Assembly (NCBI GenBank): GCA_938028745.1
Contig: CALIZL010000062.1
Location: forward strand, 1-62,004
Direction: 5' to 3'
Origin: an uncultured Prevotella sp.
GTDB taxonomy: Bacteria > Bacteroidota > Bacteroidia > Bacteroidales > Bacteroidaceae
Length of the DNA: 62,004 bases
In this document: positions 1-9,352 of the stretch, piece after piece
Numbering within the stretch: the first letter of the stretch is position 1
Layout: every line of letters begins with the position of its first letter
Made by a program: the position numbers and the translations under genes
The notes under the pieces: model-generated
Told to the model about the DNA's origin: nothing
What the model saw: only the letters and a program-made list of their open reading frames with translations
Database searches by the model: none

Positions 1-100
1 CGAGAATTGGAAATCGCCAACACGGAGCTTTGGGCGAAGTGGAAAGGCAAAACGCACTTTTCGAGGAACGAAAAAGAACGTTTTATTCAGGCCAACATAG

Positions 101-156
101 GCTTTTATTCCAAACCAACATGTCATGCCAAAGCTTTTTTACGTTCGACATAACAG
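101..156. repeat. Dispersed intergenic repeat, copy 1
   Basis: This segment between the window start and the radA stop resembles 61255-61310. Over the first 34 aligned positions I count 30 identities without gaps, then similarity weakens and returns at the shared end ATAACAG. The second copy lies just ahead of the period-8 array and large AT-rich element at the other end of the window, so this is probably a fragment of the same intergenic family. Bases 1-100 show no gene I can support. Confidence 0.5.
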
Positions 157-198
157 GTTGGAAAGACCATCAATAATCAAAATAACGTCGTTACAACC

Positions 199-1587
199 TT
201 ATCCAAACAAGATGCGCAATGCCTCTTCTACCTTACGAACGGGGTGTAGTTTGATTGTATAACGCGACGGGTCGATGCCCGAAAGGTTGTTTTTGGGTAT
301 CACCATATCAGTAAAACCAAGCTTTTCGGCCTCGGCAATGCGTTGTTCTATGCGGTTCACGGGGCGCACTTCGCCGCTAAGTCCCACCTCACCAGCCATA
401 CACCACTCCTTATCTATGGGCGTATCTACATTGCTAGACAGCACGGCGGCAATGATACTAAGGTCCATTGCCAAGTCGGTTACGCGCAAACCACCGGCGA
501 TGTTCACAAAAACGTCTTTCTGTATAAGCTTAAAACCCACGCGTTTTTCAAGTACGGCCAAGAGCATGTTTAGTCGGCGTTGGTCGAAACCCGTGGTACT
601 ACGTTGCGGTGTGCCGTAAGCGGCAGTCGAAACCAGGGCTTGTGTCTCCACCAAAAACGGCCGTACACCCTCGATGGCACAGCTAATGGCGATGCCCGAA
701 AGCCCTTCGTGGTCGCGAGTAAGCAGTAGTTCGCTGGGATTAGACACAGGGCGGAGTCCATTTTGCTGCATTTCGTAGATGCCCAACTCGGAAGTAGAGC
801 CAAAACGGTTCTTGATAGAGCGCAATATGCGGTACATATAATGCTGGTCGCCCTCAAATTGCAGCACTGTGTCTACAATATGCTCTAATATTTTGGGGCC
901 TGCCAGCACCCCCTCTTTATTGATGTGGCCAATGAGCAGCACAGGAACAGACGACGTTTTGGCGTATCTAAGCAACGCCGAGGCACATTCGCGCACCTGA
1001 ACGATACTCCCTGGCGAGCTGTCGATGGCTTCGCTCTCGATGGTTTGGATGGAATCCACGATAAGCAAGTCGGGCTTAACTTCGTCTACCTGCATCAAAA
1101 TCTTCTCCAAAGCGTTTTCGCTCAGCACGATAACGTTGTCTGCCACGTTTTCTTCTATGCGATCGGCACGCATTTTCAGCTGATGCGTGCTCTCTTCGCC
1201 GCTAACGTAGAGTATTCGCTTTTCGGGCATTCGCAAAATGGTTTGCAACACTAGGGTACTCTTTCCAATGCCTGGCTCGCCACCAAGCAAAACGATAGAG
1301 CCGCGCACTAGTCCGCCACCAAGTACGCGATTCAGTTCATCGTCGTGTAAGTCGATACGCGGTTCGTCTTTGGCTTGCACCTTCGAGATGGGCATAGGTT
1401 TGTTTCTTGCGGAAGAGGCATTGCCTACCCCACCCGCAACTTGTCGGCGCGCGCTACTCGCCACAGCGGGTGCTACGCGTATTTCCTTAAAGCTATTCCA
1501 CTGCCCACAACTCGGACATTTGCCAATCCATTTCACCGACTCATGTCCACAATTGTCGCAAACGTATGCTGTTTTATCTTTTGCCAT
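199..1587 (-). CDS. radA: DNA repair protein RadA
   Basis: RadA (Sms) is a RecA-related ATPase that helps process recombination intermediates in the cytoplasm. The 462-residue product has the full family layout: a four-cysteine zinc finger (C10, C13, C24, C27), Walker A GGEPGIGKST at about 102-111, the RadA-specific motif KNRFGS near 260, and a C-terminal Lon-protease-like domain with the family-typical end. The ATG is fixed because the zinc finger starts nine residues later. It is a single gene divergent from the lipoprotein gene at 1715. Two TAnnTTTG boxes on the minus strand (1622-1629 and 1594-1601) precede it; the nearer one would leave almost no leader. Confidence 0.98.
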   Translation of the reverse strand: MAKDKTAYVCDNCGHESVKWIGKCPSCGQWNSFKEIRVAPAVASSARRQVAGGVGNASSARNKPMPISKVQAKDEPRIDLHDDELNRVLGGGLVRGSIVLLGGEPGIGKSTLVLQTILRMPEKRILYVSGEESTHQLKMRADRIEENVADNVIVLSENALEKILMQVDEVKPDLLIVDSIQTIESEAIDSSPGSIVQVRECASALLRYAKTSSVPVLLIGHINKEGVLAGPKILEHIVDTVLQFEGDQHYMYRILRSIKNRFGSTSELGIYEMQQNGLRPVSNPSELLLTRDHEGLSGIAISCAIEGVRPFLVETQALVSTAAYGTPQRSTTGFDQRRLNMLLAVLEKRVGFKLIQKDVFVNIAGGLRVTDLAMDLSIIAAVLSSNVDTPIDKEWCMAGEVGLSGEVRPVNRIEQRIAEAEKLGFTDMVIPKNNLSGIDPSRYTIKLHPVRKVEEALRILFG

Positions 1588-1593
1588 GGCCTA

Positions 1594-1629
1594 CAAAATT
1601 ACTAAATCTTTTTTTTCGCAACAAAATTA
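1594..1629 (-). promoter_or_regulatory. Candidate radA promoter boxes
   Basis: Two minus-strand matches to the Bacteroidetes -7 consensus TAnnTTTG, both TAATTTTG, lie at 1622-1629 and 1594-1601. No clear -33 TTTG is present at the usual 19-base spacing. The distal box would give a leader of about 30 nt; the proximal box ends 7 bases before the ATG and would give a nearly leaderless message. Confidence 0.5.
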
Positions 1630-1633
1630 TTGC

Positions 1634-1641
1634 TAAATTTG
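1634..1641 (+). promoter_or_regulatory. Candidate -7 box for the 1715 operon
   Basis: TAAATTTG matches the TAnnTTTG consensus about 75 bases before the lipoprotein gene. A T-run sits where the -33 box would be, which is only a partial match. It lies next to the divergent radA boxes. Confidence 0.45.
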
Positions 1642-1714
1642 CAAGGATAAAACCTCACGAAGAGGCCGTCTTGAACACAGCAAACAAGGTATTTAACAGC
1701 AAACACCAATTACA

Positions 1715-2623
1715 ATGACCCTATTTCACATTCGCACGCTCGCCTTGGCCACGCTAACCACGCTGCTCTTTGCCTGCAACGGCAAGGGCAATACACCGCA
1801 AAAGCAAAGCGAACGACAAACGACAAACGACTCGACACTGCGAATTGCGGTGATGCCCACACTCGATTGCCTGCCGCTATACGTGGCAGATGCAACGGGA
1901 ATGTTCGGCGAAGAGCACATCAACGTGCGATTAATGAAGTACACGGCACAGATGGATTGCGACACGGCCATACTTAGAGGCAGGGTTCAAGGCGTGTTTA
2001 CCGATTTGGTTCGTGCCCAACGCCTGCGCCAAAAAGGGGCCAACCTGCACGAAGTGGGCGCAACAAACCTGCATTGGCAGCTGATAAGTAACCGCAATGC
2101 GCGCTTAAAGGACGTGCGACAATTAGGAGATAAGATGGTGGGCATGACCCGTTTCTCGGCAACCGACTTTCTTACTGCCGACCTCATCGACCGCAGTAAA
2201 CCCAAAAACGAGGTTTTCCGCATACAGGTTAACAATGTGTTTATCCGCTTGAAGATGCTCGTTGGCTACGAAATAGATGCCGCTTTCATGCCCGAACCGC
2301 AAGCTACTGTGGCTCGAATGGGCAAGAACAACGTGCTGGCCGACACCAAAGCCAAGGACATTAGGCTAGGCGTGGCCGTGTTTAGCATGGCCGCCAAAGA
2401 TCCAAAAAAGGTACGCCAAGCATTGCCTGCCTTTATTAAGGCATACGATAGGGCGTGCGATTCGCTTAACATCAGGGGCATACAGCATTATGCCGACTTG
2501 CTAAAAGCCCACTTCCAACTGAACGACGCTGCCATAAAGGCACTGCCTAAAACAGCCTTTGCCAAGATGTCGGCCGTGAGAGAGAAAGACAGAAACGCCA
2601 TTAAAGACTTTCCAACGCAATGA
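1715..2623 (+). CDS. ABC-type substrate-binding lipoprotein, NMT1/SsuA-like
   Basis: This 302-residue protein has a lipoprotein signal peptide ending in the lipobox LLFAC (cysteine about residue 21), so it should be membrane-anchored in the periplasm. The rest looks like a type 2 periplasmic-binding fold of the NMT1/THI5/SsuA kind: an early LRIAVMPTLDCLPLYVA segment, then a long alternation ending in a helical C-terminus. No permease or ATPase is adjacent, so the ligand is unknown. Its stop overlaps the start of the TPR gene in an ATGA, which implies translational coupling. Family assignment is by overall pattern; the ligand class is uncertain. Confidence 0.8.
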   Translation: MTLFHIRTLALATLTTLLFACNGKGNTPQKQSERQTTNDSTLRIAVMPTLDCLPLYVADATGMFGEEHINVRLMKYTAQMDCDTAILRGRVQGVFTDLVRAQRLRQKGANLHEVGATNLHWQLISNRNARLKDVRQLGDKMVGMTRFSATDFLTADLIDRSKPKNEVFRIQVNNVFIRLKMLVGYEIDAAFMPEPQATVARMGKNNVLADTKAKDIRLGVAVFSMAAKDPKKVRQALPAFIKAYDRACDSLNIRGIQHYADLLKAHFQLNDAAIKALPKTAFAKMSAVREKDRNAIKDFPTQ

Positions 2624-4875
2624 ATAAAGACGACATTAACAACATAAGGTGGAATATTACGCCCGAAAAAGAGAGCATCCCCGGACTTATTCTCTTGTCG
2701 AAAGAACTAGGGGAGGCACTCAACAGGATGCGTAACGACATAAACAGCTCCGGACTAAGGAAGTTTTACGAACGTTTGGAAAGCATCGAGGAGGACTATC
2801 GCTTGATGAAAGACTTCATTAAGCGCGGTTTCGACGACCCCAAGCGCGAGGAAGTGTACAACAGTCTGCTTAAAAGGCTGTACCATCTGCACTGCGACGT
2901 GATGATAACGCGCAGAAAGCAAAACACGACGGGCTTTAACTATTACTCGCCGTTCAACGTGGCCGCCATGTCGCTAGACGATATTAGGCAACGATTGGAA
3001 AGTTTCGTGCAAGACACCGCACTACTTTCGCTCGACCCATCGGCAACCAACAGCGAAAAGAAAAAGACTATATACGCAGAGCATCACGAACTGACAACAG
3101 CCCTGTTCTATCACCTGATGACCGACACGCATTGGAACGAAGAGACACAGAAGTTCTACCAAGAACTGCTGCTGTCGCCCACTATCGACAGCATAGATGC
3201 ACAACTGCTCGTCGGTGCCTTGCTCTTAGCCTTACTCTTAGCTTTCGATGCGCGTAAGTTCGCCACCCTACTCTACCTCTATCAGTACGCCACAGACCCA
3301 CAAGTAAAGCAACGCGCCTTGGTGGGATGGGCACTTACGCTGCCAAAAGTAGAGATAACGCTTTATCCCAACCTGGCCGAACAACTGCACAAAACCGTTA
3401 GTTCGCAAGCCGTTCAGCGCGAATTGCTTGAACTACAATACCAAATAGTGTATTGCATCAACGCAGAAAAGGCCATGCAAGAGATTAATCGCGACATTCT
3501 TCCCACAATGATGCGCGGCCAAAACATCGTCTTGGGCACTGAAACAGAAGAACAAAAGCTGCAAGACATCCTCAACCCCGATGCCGAGGAACGGGCGATG
3601 GAGGATCTGGAGAAAAGCTATATGCGCATGATGGACATGCAACAAAAGGGCGTGGACGTGTATTTCGGGGGCTTTTCGCAAATGAAACGTTTCCCATTCT
3701 TCAATCGGGCCAGCAATTGGTTCGTGCCATACTACCCCGAACACCCCGAACTGAAGCCCCTTGAAGGGCTAGACGAAACCCGTTTAGAACAAAACATCTT
3801 TGCGCACAGCTCGTTCTGCAACTCGGATAAGTATTCGTTGGAATTGGCCATGGCCATGATTGCCAACCAAATTCCTGCCGAACTGAAAAACGCCATCAAC
3901 GCCAATGGCATCGAGATACAAGGCGATATGGACGTCGACAAAAGCAACCCGGCCTACATTAGGCGCATGTACTTGCAAGACTTGTACCGCTTTTTCTTCC
4001 TCAACAACATGAAAGAAGAGTTCGTCAACCCTTTCCGAGGCGGAGGAATTGTGATGCGCGGACTGTTTTTCGGCAACCAACTGCTGGCACAAGTGGGGCT
4101 ATCGTCGCAGTTCGTAACCTTTGGTAAGTTCCTTTATAAAAGAGGACTTTGGCAGCTGCTGCAACTATTTACCTCGATATACGAGTTAGACACCACCCTA
4201 ACCAGCAACGAGTGGCTCTACTTCCGCGCCGTGGCAGCCATGCAAACAGGTAACTATGGCGAGGCTAAAAAGCACTTCGCCGAGCTGATGAACCGCTTGC
4301 CCGAAGACGACAAAGTGGCTCACGGCTATGTGGAAACATGCATCAGAAGCCACGATTTCGTCCAGGCAGAGCAGGTGTTAGAACGGTTACAGGGAAAAGG
4401 AAACATCTCGCCCGAACAAGAATTGTTTCTGGCCAAGGGCTATGCCCGTACAGGAAAGGCCGAGAAAGCCATCGAACTGTTGTTCAAGCTTAACTACGAG
4501 CACCCCGACAACATGGAAGTGAAACGCCAGTTGGCACTAACCCAACTGCAAGATGGCAGAGCCGAAACCGCCATCGACCTGCTGAACAGCATTGTTTACA
4601 ACAACAATGAAGTGGATACGAAAGACATGCTCTACTTGGCAGCCGCCCATTGGTTTGCCAACAACACGCAAAAGGCCATCGAACTGTTTGTGAACTTCCT
4701 CAAAAAAACAGGCGAAAAGCCCAGCGAAACCCGCTCTGGAATAGACGAAATATTGCATTTGCTGGACTCTATGGCCGAGAAATACAACCGTTCGGCCATA
4801 GACATAAGGATATTGACAGACATTGTGGCCGACGAAATGGAGGTCAACAACTCGCCAAACATTAATAACGATTAG
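2620..4875 (+). CDS. Tetratricopeptide repeat protein
   Basis: A 751-residue protein with no signal peptide and no membrane segment, so probably cytoplasmic. The N-terminal 500 residues are mostly helical and charged with no motif I recognise. From about 540 to 720 there are TPR-like repeats, including WLYFRAVAAMQTGNYGEA and ELFLAKGYARTGKAEKAIEL, which usually bind partner proteins. It starts inside the stop codon of the preceding lipoprotein gene and is followed one base later by the next gene, so the three form one unit. Function unknown; a scaffold role is only an inference from the repeats. Confidence 0.88.
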   Translation: MNKDDINNIRWNITPEKESIPGLILLSKELGEALNRMRNDINSSGLRKFYERLESIEEDYRLMKDFIKRGFDDPKREEVYNSLLKRLYHLHCDVMITRRKQNTTGFNYYSPFNVAAMSLDDIRQRLESFVQDTALLSLDPSATNSEKKKTIYAEHHELTTALFYHLMTDTHWNEETQKFYQELLLSPTIDSIDAQLLVGALLLALLLAFDARKFATLLYLYQYATDPQVKQRALVGWALTLPKVEITLYPNLAEQLHKTVSSQAVQRELLELQYQIVYCINAEKAMQEINRDILPTMMRGQNIVLGTETEEQKLQDILNPDAEERAMEDLEKSYMRMMDMQQKGVDVYFGGFSQMKRFPFFNRASNWFVPYYPEHPELKPLEGLDETRLEQNIFAHSSFCNSDKYSLELAMAMIANQIPAELKNAINANGIEIQGDMDVDKSNPAYIRRMYLQDLYRFFFLNNMKEEFVNPFRGGGIVMRGLFFGNQLLAQVGLSSQFVTFGKFLYKRGLWQLLQLFTSIYELDTTLTSNEWLYFRAVAAMQTGNYGEAKKHFAELMNRLPEDDKVAHGYVETCIRSHDFVQAEQVLERLQGKGNISPEQELFLAKGYARTGKAEKAIELLFKLNYEHPDNMEVKRQLALTQLQDGRAETAIDLLNSIVYNNNEVDTKDMLYLAAAHWFANNTQKAIELFVNFLKKTGEKPSETRSGIDEILHLLDSMAEKYNRSAIDIRILTDIVADEMEVNNSPNINND

Positions 4876-4876
4876 G

Positions 4877-5575
4877 ATGAAAACCATCATACGCACTACA
4901 TTCACACTGCTTTTCGCGGCTATGGCAACCTTCGCCTTTGCTGACGGCGCACCAACCATCAGCCCCGTGGCCACATTCTTCACCCCAAACGGCGAAGAAC
5001 AAAGCAGCGATTACCAAGGTTCGGCACCGCTTAGGGCGCGATTTGCGGCCAACGTTGCCAATGCCGACGGCTGGAACGCGCACTACGAGTGGCGGTTTTA
5101 CACCGACCCCAAACGCCAAACGCCATATCTCTCGCGTTTTGAAAAGGACACCGAGGTGACGTTCACCGTGGCCGGCACCCATTATGTGGAGCTTTATGCC
5201 ACCTTTGTGCAAGGCACAGACACCGTAGAATATACGCAAGAGTACTGGAAAACGGCCGATCCCATACGCGTTAGCATTGCCGAAAGCAAGCTGGAAATGC
5301 CCAATGCCTTTACACCCAACGGCGATGGCGTGAACGATGTGTATCGGGCTAAGCCCGGTTATCAGTCACTTGTAGAGTTCAAGGCATACATATTCAACCG
5401 CTGGGGGCAGAAAATATACGAATGGAAAGACCCTGCTGGCGGTTGGGATGGCAAGTTTAACGGACAAGACGTGAAAGAGGGCGTGTACTTTGTACAGGTT
5501 AATGCCAAAGGTGCCGACGGCAAAGTGTTTAACATCAAGAAAGACGTTAACCTGCTAAGAAGCTATATAGAATAA
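4877..5575 (+). CDS. Secreted protein with T9SS type B sorting domain
   Basis: I place the start at the ATG at 4877, one base after the previous stop, because it begins a clean signal peptide (MKTIIRTTFTLLFAAMATFAFA). The mature 230 residues contain a PKD/Ig-like segment (about 40-130) and then the gliding-motility-associated C-terminal domain, seen in NAFTPNGDGVNDVYR, FNRWGQKIYEW, GGWDGKFNGQDVKEGVYFV. In Bacteroidetes that domain directs export through the outer membrane by the type IX system. An upstream in-frame start at 4823 would lie inside the TPR gene and spoil the signal peptide. The mature domain is short, so a structural or adhesion role is possible but unproven. Confidence 0.88.
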   Translation: MKTIIRTTFTLLFAAMATFAFADGAPTISPVATFFTPNGEEQSSDYQGSAPLRARFAANVANADGWNAHYEWRFYTDPKRQTPYLSRFEKDTEVTFTVAGTHYVELYATFVQGTDTVEYTQEYWKTADPIRVSIAESKLEMPNAFTPNGDGVNDVYRAKPGYQSLVEFKAYIFNRWGQKIYEWKDPAGGWDGKFNGQDVKEGVYFVQVNAKGADGKVFNIKKDVNLLRSYIE

Positions 5576-5656
5576 TGTGCCCCTAAGACATGGGCTAGCT
5601 AAGGGCGACAAACGAAAGGCACACCGCCCAACAATAATAACAACAGGACAACAAAA

Positions 5657-8482
5657 ATGCAAGACGAAAAGATAAATGTGTGGGGTGCGCGGGTGCACAA
5701 TCTCAAAAACATAGATGTGGAAATACCGCGCAATAGCCTCACGGTCATCACCGGACTGTCGGGTTCGGGCAAGTCGTCGTTGGCCTTCGACACCATCTTT
5801 GCCGAAGGTCAACGTCGCTATATGGAGACGTTCTCTGCCTACGCACGCAACTTCTTGGGCAACATGGAACGCCCCGACGTGGACAAGATAACCGGTCTAA
5901 GCCCCGTTATCAGCATCGAACAGAAAACAACCAACAAAAACCCACGCTCTACCGTAGGCACAACAACCGAGATTTACGACTATCTGCGACTGCTTTATGC
6001 ACGCGCCGGCACTGCATATAGCTATGCTACGGGCGAAAAGATGGTGAAGTACACCGAGGAAAAGGTGATACAAATGATTTTGGAACGCTATGCCAGTAAG
6101 CGCATATACATTCTTGCGCCATTGGTTCACCAACGAAAGGGACATTACCGAGAACTGTTCGAGAGTATGCGACGCAAGGGTTACCTGTACATACGCGTTG
6201 ATGGCGAGGTAATGGAGATAACCCGCGGCATGAAGGTAGACCGCTACAAAAACCACAATATAGAAGTGGTGATAGACAAGTTGAAGGTCCAAGGGAAAGA
6301 CGACCAACGGCTAAAAAAGACCGTTGAGGTGGCCATGAAACAGGGCGACGGCGTTATTATGATTCTGGATAAGGACAACGACGAACTGAAAAGCTACTCT
6401 AAACGGTTGATGGACCCTGTTACGGGCATATCCTACCCCGAACCAGCACCCAACAACTTCTCGTTCAATTCGCCCGAAGGCGCATGCCCTAAGTGCAAGG
6501 GACTGGGTTATGTCAATGAGATTGACCTCAAAAAGGTAATCCCCGACACCAATAAAAGCATCTACGAAGGCGCTATCGCACCGCTGGGAAAATACAAAAA
6601 CCAAATGATTTTTTGGCAGATAGATGCCATTCTCAAAAAGTACGACTGCGAATTAAAGACTGCCATCAAGGATGTTCCTGCCGATGCGCTCGACGAGATA
6701 CTGTATGGTTCGATGGAAAGAGTGAAGATTGCGAAGGAACTTGTGCACACTTCGAGCGACTTTTTCAGCACTTACGATGGCCTGATAAAGTATCTTAAAA
6801 GCGTGATGGACAACGACGACTCGGCCAGTAGTCAGAAATGGGCCGACCAATTCTTGGCTACATGTCAGTGTCCCGACTGCAAAGGGCAGAAACTTAAACG
6901 CGAATCGCTGGCGTATCGCGTGTGGGACAAGAACATTGCCGAGCTAGCCAGCATGGATATCAGCGACTTGAAGACGTGGTTAGACAATGTTGAAGAGCAT
7001 CTTGACACCAAAGGGCGCAAGATTGCAGCCGAAATTGTGAAGGAAATACGAACGCGCGTGAGCTTTCTGCTCGAAGTGGGGCTCGACTATCTAACGCTTA
7101 ACCGCCAGTCGGTGTCGCTTTCGGGTGGCGAAAGCCAACGTATCAGGCTCGCCACGCAGATTGGTTCGCAGTTAGTTAACGTGCTTTACATCCTCGACGA
7201 GCCAAGCATTGGCCTGCATCAGCGCGACAACGAGCGGCTGATTGCCTCGCTTAAAGAACTGCGCGACCTAGGAAACACGGTCATCGTTGTAGAACACAAC
7301 AAGGATATGATGATGGCCGCCGACTACATCATAGACATCGGACCCAAGGCAGGCCGTAAAGGGGGCGAGGTGGTGTACCAAGGCACGCCCCAAAACATGC
7401 TGAAAGGCAACACCATCACCGCCAAATACCTTAACGGACAAATGAAAATAGAAGTGCCCGCCCACAGACGAGCGGGCAACGGCAAAAGCATTTGGATACG
7501 CGGAGCCAAAGGCAACAACCTAAAAGACGTGGATGTGGAGATACCCTTGGGCAAACTGATTGTCGTTACGGGCGTAAGCGGCTCTGGAAAGTCGACGCTC
7601 ATCAACGAAACGCTGCAACCCATACTCTCGCAACACTTCTATCGCTCGCTGAAAAGACCCATGCCATACGATGATGTGGAGGGAATTGACAACGTTGACA
7701 AGGTAGTGAACGTAGACCAGTCGCCTCTTGGGCGCACGCCACGTTCTAATCCCGCAACCTACACGGGCGTTTTCAACGACATTCGCAACCTTTTCGTAAA
7801 TCTTCCCGAGGCAATGATAAGGGGTTATAAGCCTGGTCGTTTCTCGTTTAACGTCAAGGGCGGCCGTTGCGAGGCCTGTTCGGGCAACGGATACAAAACC
7901 ATTGAGATGAATGTGCTGCCCGATGTGATGGTGCCTTGCGAGGTTTGCCACGGCAAACGCTATAACCGCGAAACGCTGGAAGTGAGATATAAGGGCAAGA
8001 GCATTGCCGATGTGCTGGACATGACCATCAACCAAGCAGTGGATTTTTTCGAGAATGTGCCCAACATCTTGCAGAAAATAAAGACCATTCAGGATGTGGG
8101 CTTGGGCTATATCAAGCTTGGGCAACCCTCCACAACACTGTCGGGCGGCGAGAGTCAGCGTGTAAAGCTGGCCACCGAACTGAGCAAACGCGACACAGGA
8201 AAAACCATCTACATCCTCGACGAACCCACAACAGGACTGCACTTCGAGGATATTCGCATCCTAATGGACGTGTTACAGAAACTGGTAGACCGTGGCAACA
8301 CGGTGCTAATCATCGAACACAACCTCGATGTGATTAAACTTGCCGACCATATCATCGACATGGGTCCCGAAGGTGGGCGCAATGGCGGCCTCCTCCTTTC
8401 GGCAGGAACACCCGAAGAGGTGGCCAAAAGCAAGGCAGGATTTACCCCCAAGTTCTTAAAACAAGAACTAGAAGTGGGCTAG
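5657..8482 (+). CDS. uvrA: Excinuclease ABC subunit A
   Basis: UvrA is the damage-recognising ATPase of nucleotide excision repair; a UvrA dimer loads UvrB on damaged DNA. The 941 residues match the family length. Visible are two ABC modules: Walker A GLSGSGKSSLAF near residue 37 and GVSGSGKSTLI near 640, signatures LSGGESQRIRLA and LSGGESQRVKLA, and Walker B segments VLYILDEPS and TIYILDEPT. Zinc-binding CxxC pairs are at ACPKCKG, CPDCKGQ, CEACSGNGY and CEVCHGKRY. The ATG at 5657 begins the conserved N-terminus. It lies 81 bases after the T9SS type B gene and may be co-transcribed or have its own promoter; I saw no clear box. Confidence 0.99.
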   Translation: MQDEKINVWGARVHNLKNIDVEIPRNSLTVITGLSGSGKSSLAFDTIFAEGQRRYMETFSAYARNFLGNMERPDVDKITGLSPVISIEQKTTNKNPRSTVGTTTEIYDYLRLLYARAGTAYSYATGEKMVKYTEEKVIQMILERYASKRIYILAPLVHQRKGHYRELFESMRRKGYLYIRVDGEVMEITRGMKVDRYKNHNIEVVIDKLKVQGKDDQRLKKTVEVAMKQGDGVIMILDKDNDELKSYSKRLMDPVTGISYPEPAPNNFSFNSPEGACPKCKGLGYVNEIDLKKVIPDTNKSIYEGAIAPLGKYKNQMIFWQIDAILKKYDCELKTAIKDVPADALDEILYGSMERVKIAKELVHTSSDFFSTYDGLIKYLKSVMDNDDSASSQKWADQFLATCQCPDCKGQKLKRESLAYRVWDKNIAELASMDISDLKTWLDNVEEHLDTKGRKIAAEIVKEIRTRVSFLLEVGLDYLTLNRQSVSLSGGESQRIRLATQIGSQLVNVLYILDEPSIGLHQRDNERLIASLKELRDLGNTVIVVEHNKDMMMAADYIIDIGPKAGRKGGEVVYQGTPQNMLKGNTITAKYLNGQMKIEVPAHRRAGNGKSIWIRGAKGNNLKDVDVEIPLGKLIVVTGVSGSGKSTLINETLQPILSQHFYRSLKRPMPYDDVEGIDNVDKVVNVDQSPLGRTPRSNPATYTGVFNDIRNLFVNLPEAMIRGYKPGRFSFNVKGGRCEACSGNGYKTIEMNVLPDVMVPCEVCHGKRYNRETLEVRYKGKSIADVLDMTINQAVDFFENVPNILQKIKTIQDVGLGYIKLGQPSTTLSGGESQRVKLATELSKRDTGKTIYILDEPTTGLHFEDIRILMDVLQKLVDRGNTVLIIEHNLDVIKLADHIIDMGPEGGRNGGLLLSAGTPEEVAKSKAGFTPKFLKQELEVG

Positions 8483-8512
8483 AAAGCGTGAAATTGCATT
8501 ACATTTAAGGCT

Positions 8513-8562
8513 ATTGGGGATAAGCAAATGGCAAAAAAGTATGCCATTTGCTTATCCCCAAT
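8513..8562. terminator. Perfect 21-bp inverted repeat after uvrA
   Basis: Arms 8513-8533 and 8542-8562 are perfectly complementary over 21 bp with an 8-base loop, starting 31 bases after the uvrA stop. There is no T-run after the stem, so it is either a terminator that works without one, a 3-prime stabilising hairpin, or a small palindromic element. Confidence 0.7.
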
Positions 8563-8839
8563 TCTGGTATTTACGACCAAGCAAGACACACGATGCCGCA
8601 TTAAACACACAAAATTGTGCCATCTTGTGTATAGGCTTTCTTGCATAAAGTGTATAGTGCGCATCCTATCTCGCTTATTATATATGAGTTCAAGATAACA
8701 AACAACTCATGTACATGTTAGTGGCGTTGCGCCAACTACCACTACGCCGCAGCTAACATAGCGATTGTTTCTTGTCCCAAACTTGCATAGCAAATTGTAC
8801 ACACATCAGTGGTTACGAAATTTTTTCGGCCTATTTTCA
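8563..8839. other. Intergenic region without a recognisable gene
   Basis: AT-rich sequence between the uvrA hairpin and the promoter of the lipoprotein-protease pair. It holds a weak stem-loop: arms ATGTTAG (8715-8721) and CTAACAT (8753-8759) flank an inner 5-bp hairpin at 8722-8734. No coding signal was seen. Confidence 0.4.
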
Positions 8840-8869
8840 TTGCACAATAAGTTATTTTTCATATTTTTG
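8840..8869 (+). promoter_or_regulatory. Bacteroidetes promoter for the lipoprotein-subtilase pair
   Basis: TTG at 8840-8842, a spacer of exactly 19 bases, then TATTTTTG at 8862-8869. Both boxes and the spacing fit the Bacteroidetes primary sigma consensus. Transcription would begin about 110 bases before the lipoprotein ATG, leaving a fairly long leader. Confidence 0.75.
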
Positions 8870-8985
8870 CAACAGAACAGGTAATTAAACAAAAACCGCT
8901 TTGGCATAAAAAGGAAGGAGGGCAATAAGACATGCCAAGGTGCAGACAGACCTAACTTAAACGTTCAACATAAACTTACTAAAAG

Positions 8986-9345
8986 ATGAAACACTATTTT
9001 CGCTGTTTAGTTGGCATCGTCACAGTGCTGATGCTTTCTTTATTAATGGGTTGTAGCCATCATAACGCTGAAGAAGAAGAGAATTCTTGCTGTTTAGGGC
9101 GTTATGAAGCAAAGGTTGTGGGTGTCATGGAGGATGGTTATGTAACCACTGATGCAGTGTTATTGCCTAATGGGAAAAAACCTAGTATTTTAACTAGGGT
9201 TTATTTTAACAAATCCAATCTACCCAACGAAACTTTCGAAGAAGGAAAGATTATATGCTTTATAGTGGTAAAGACATTACCCATAGATTATATCCACACA
9301 CACGATAGGGTCATCATTGACGCAATTGTGAAACCATGTAAATAA
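8986..9345 (+). CDS. Small lipoprotein upstream of the subtilase
   Basis: A 119-residue protein with a lipoprotein signal peptide and lipobox LLMGC (cysteine about residue 23), so it should be membrane-anchored. The mature part has a beta-rich pattern with CC at about 35 and a C-terminal VKPCK; I do not recognise the family. It ends seven bases before the protease gene and shares its promoter. Small secreted proteins co-transcribed with proteases are sometimes inhibitors or chaperones of the protease; here that is only an inference from position. Its AT content is higher than the genes on either side of the pair, as for the protease. Confidence 0.85.
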   Translation: MKHYFRCLVGIVTVLMLSLLMGCSHHNAEEEENSCCLGRYEAKVVGVMEDGYVTTDAVLLPNGKKPSILTRVYFNKSNLPNETFEEGKIICFIVVKTLPIDYIHTHDRVIIDAIVKPCK

Positions 9346-9352
9346 CAAAACT

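Noticed and set aside
7520..8242. Minus-strand open frame of 240 codons inside uvrA
   Set aside because: It runs antisense through the second ABC module of uvrA. Long antisense frames are common opposite this type of codon use and no domain was seen.
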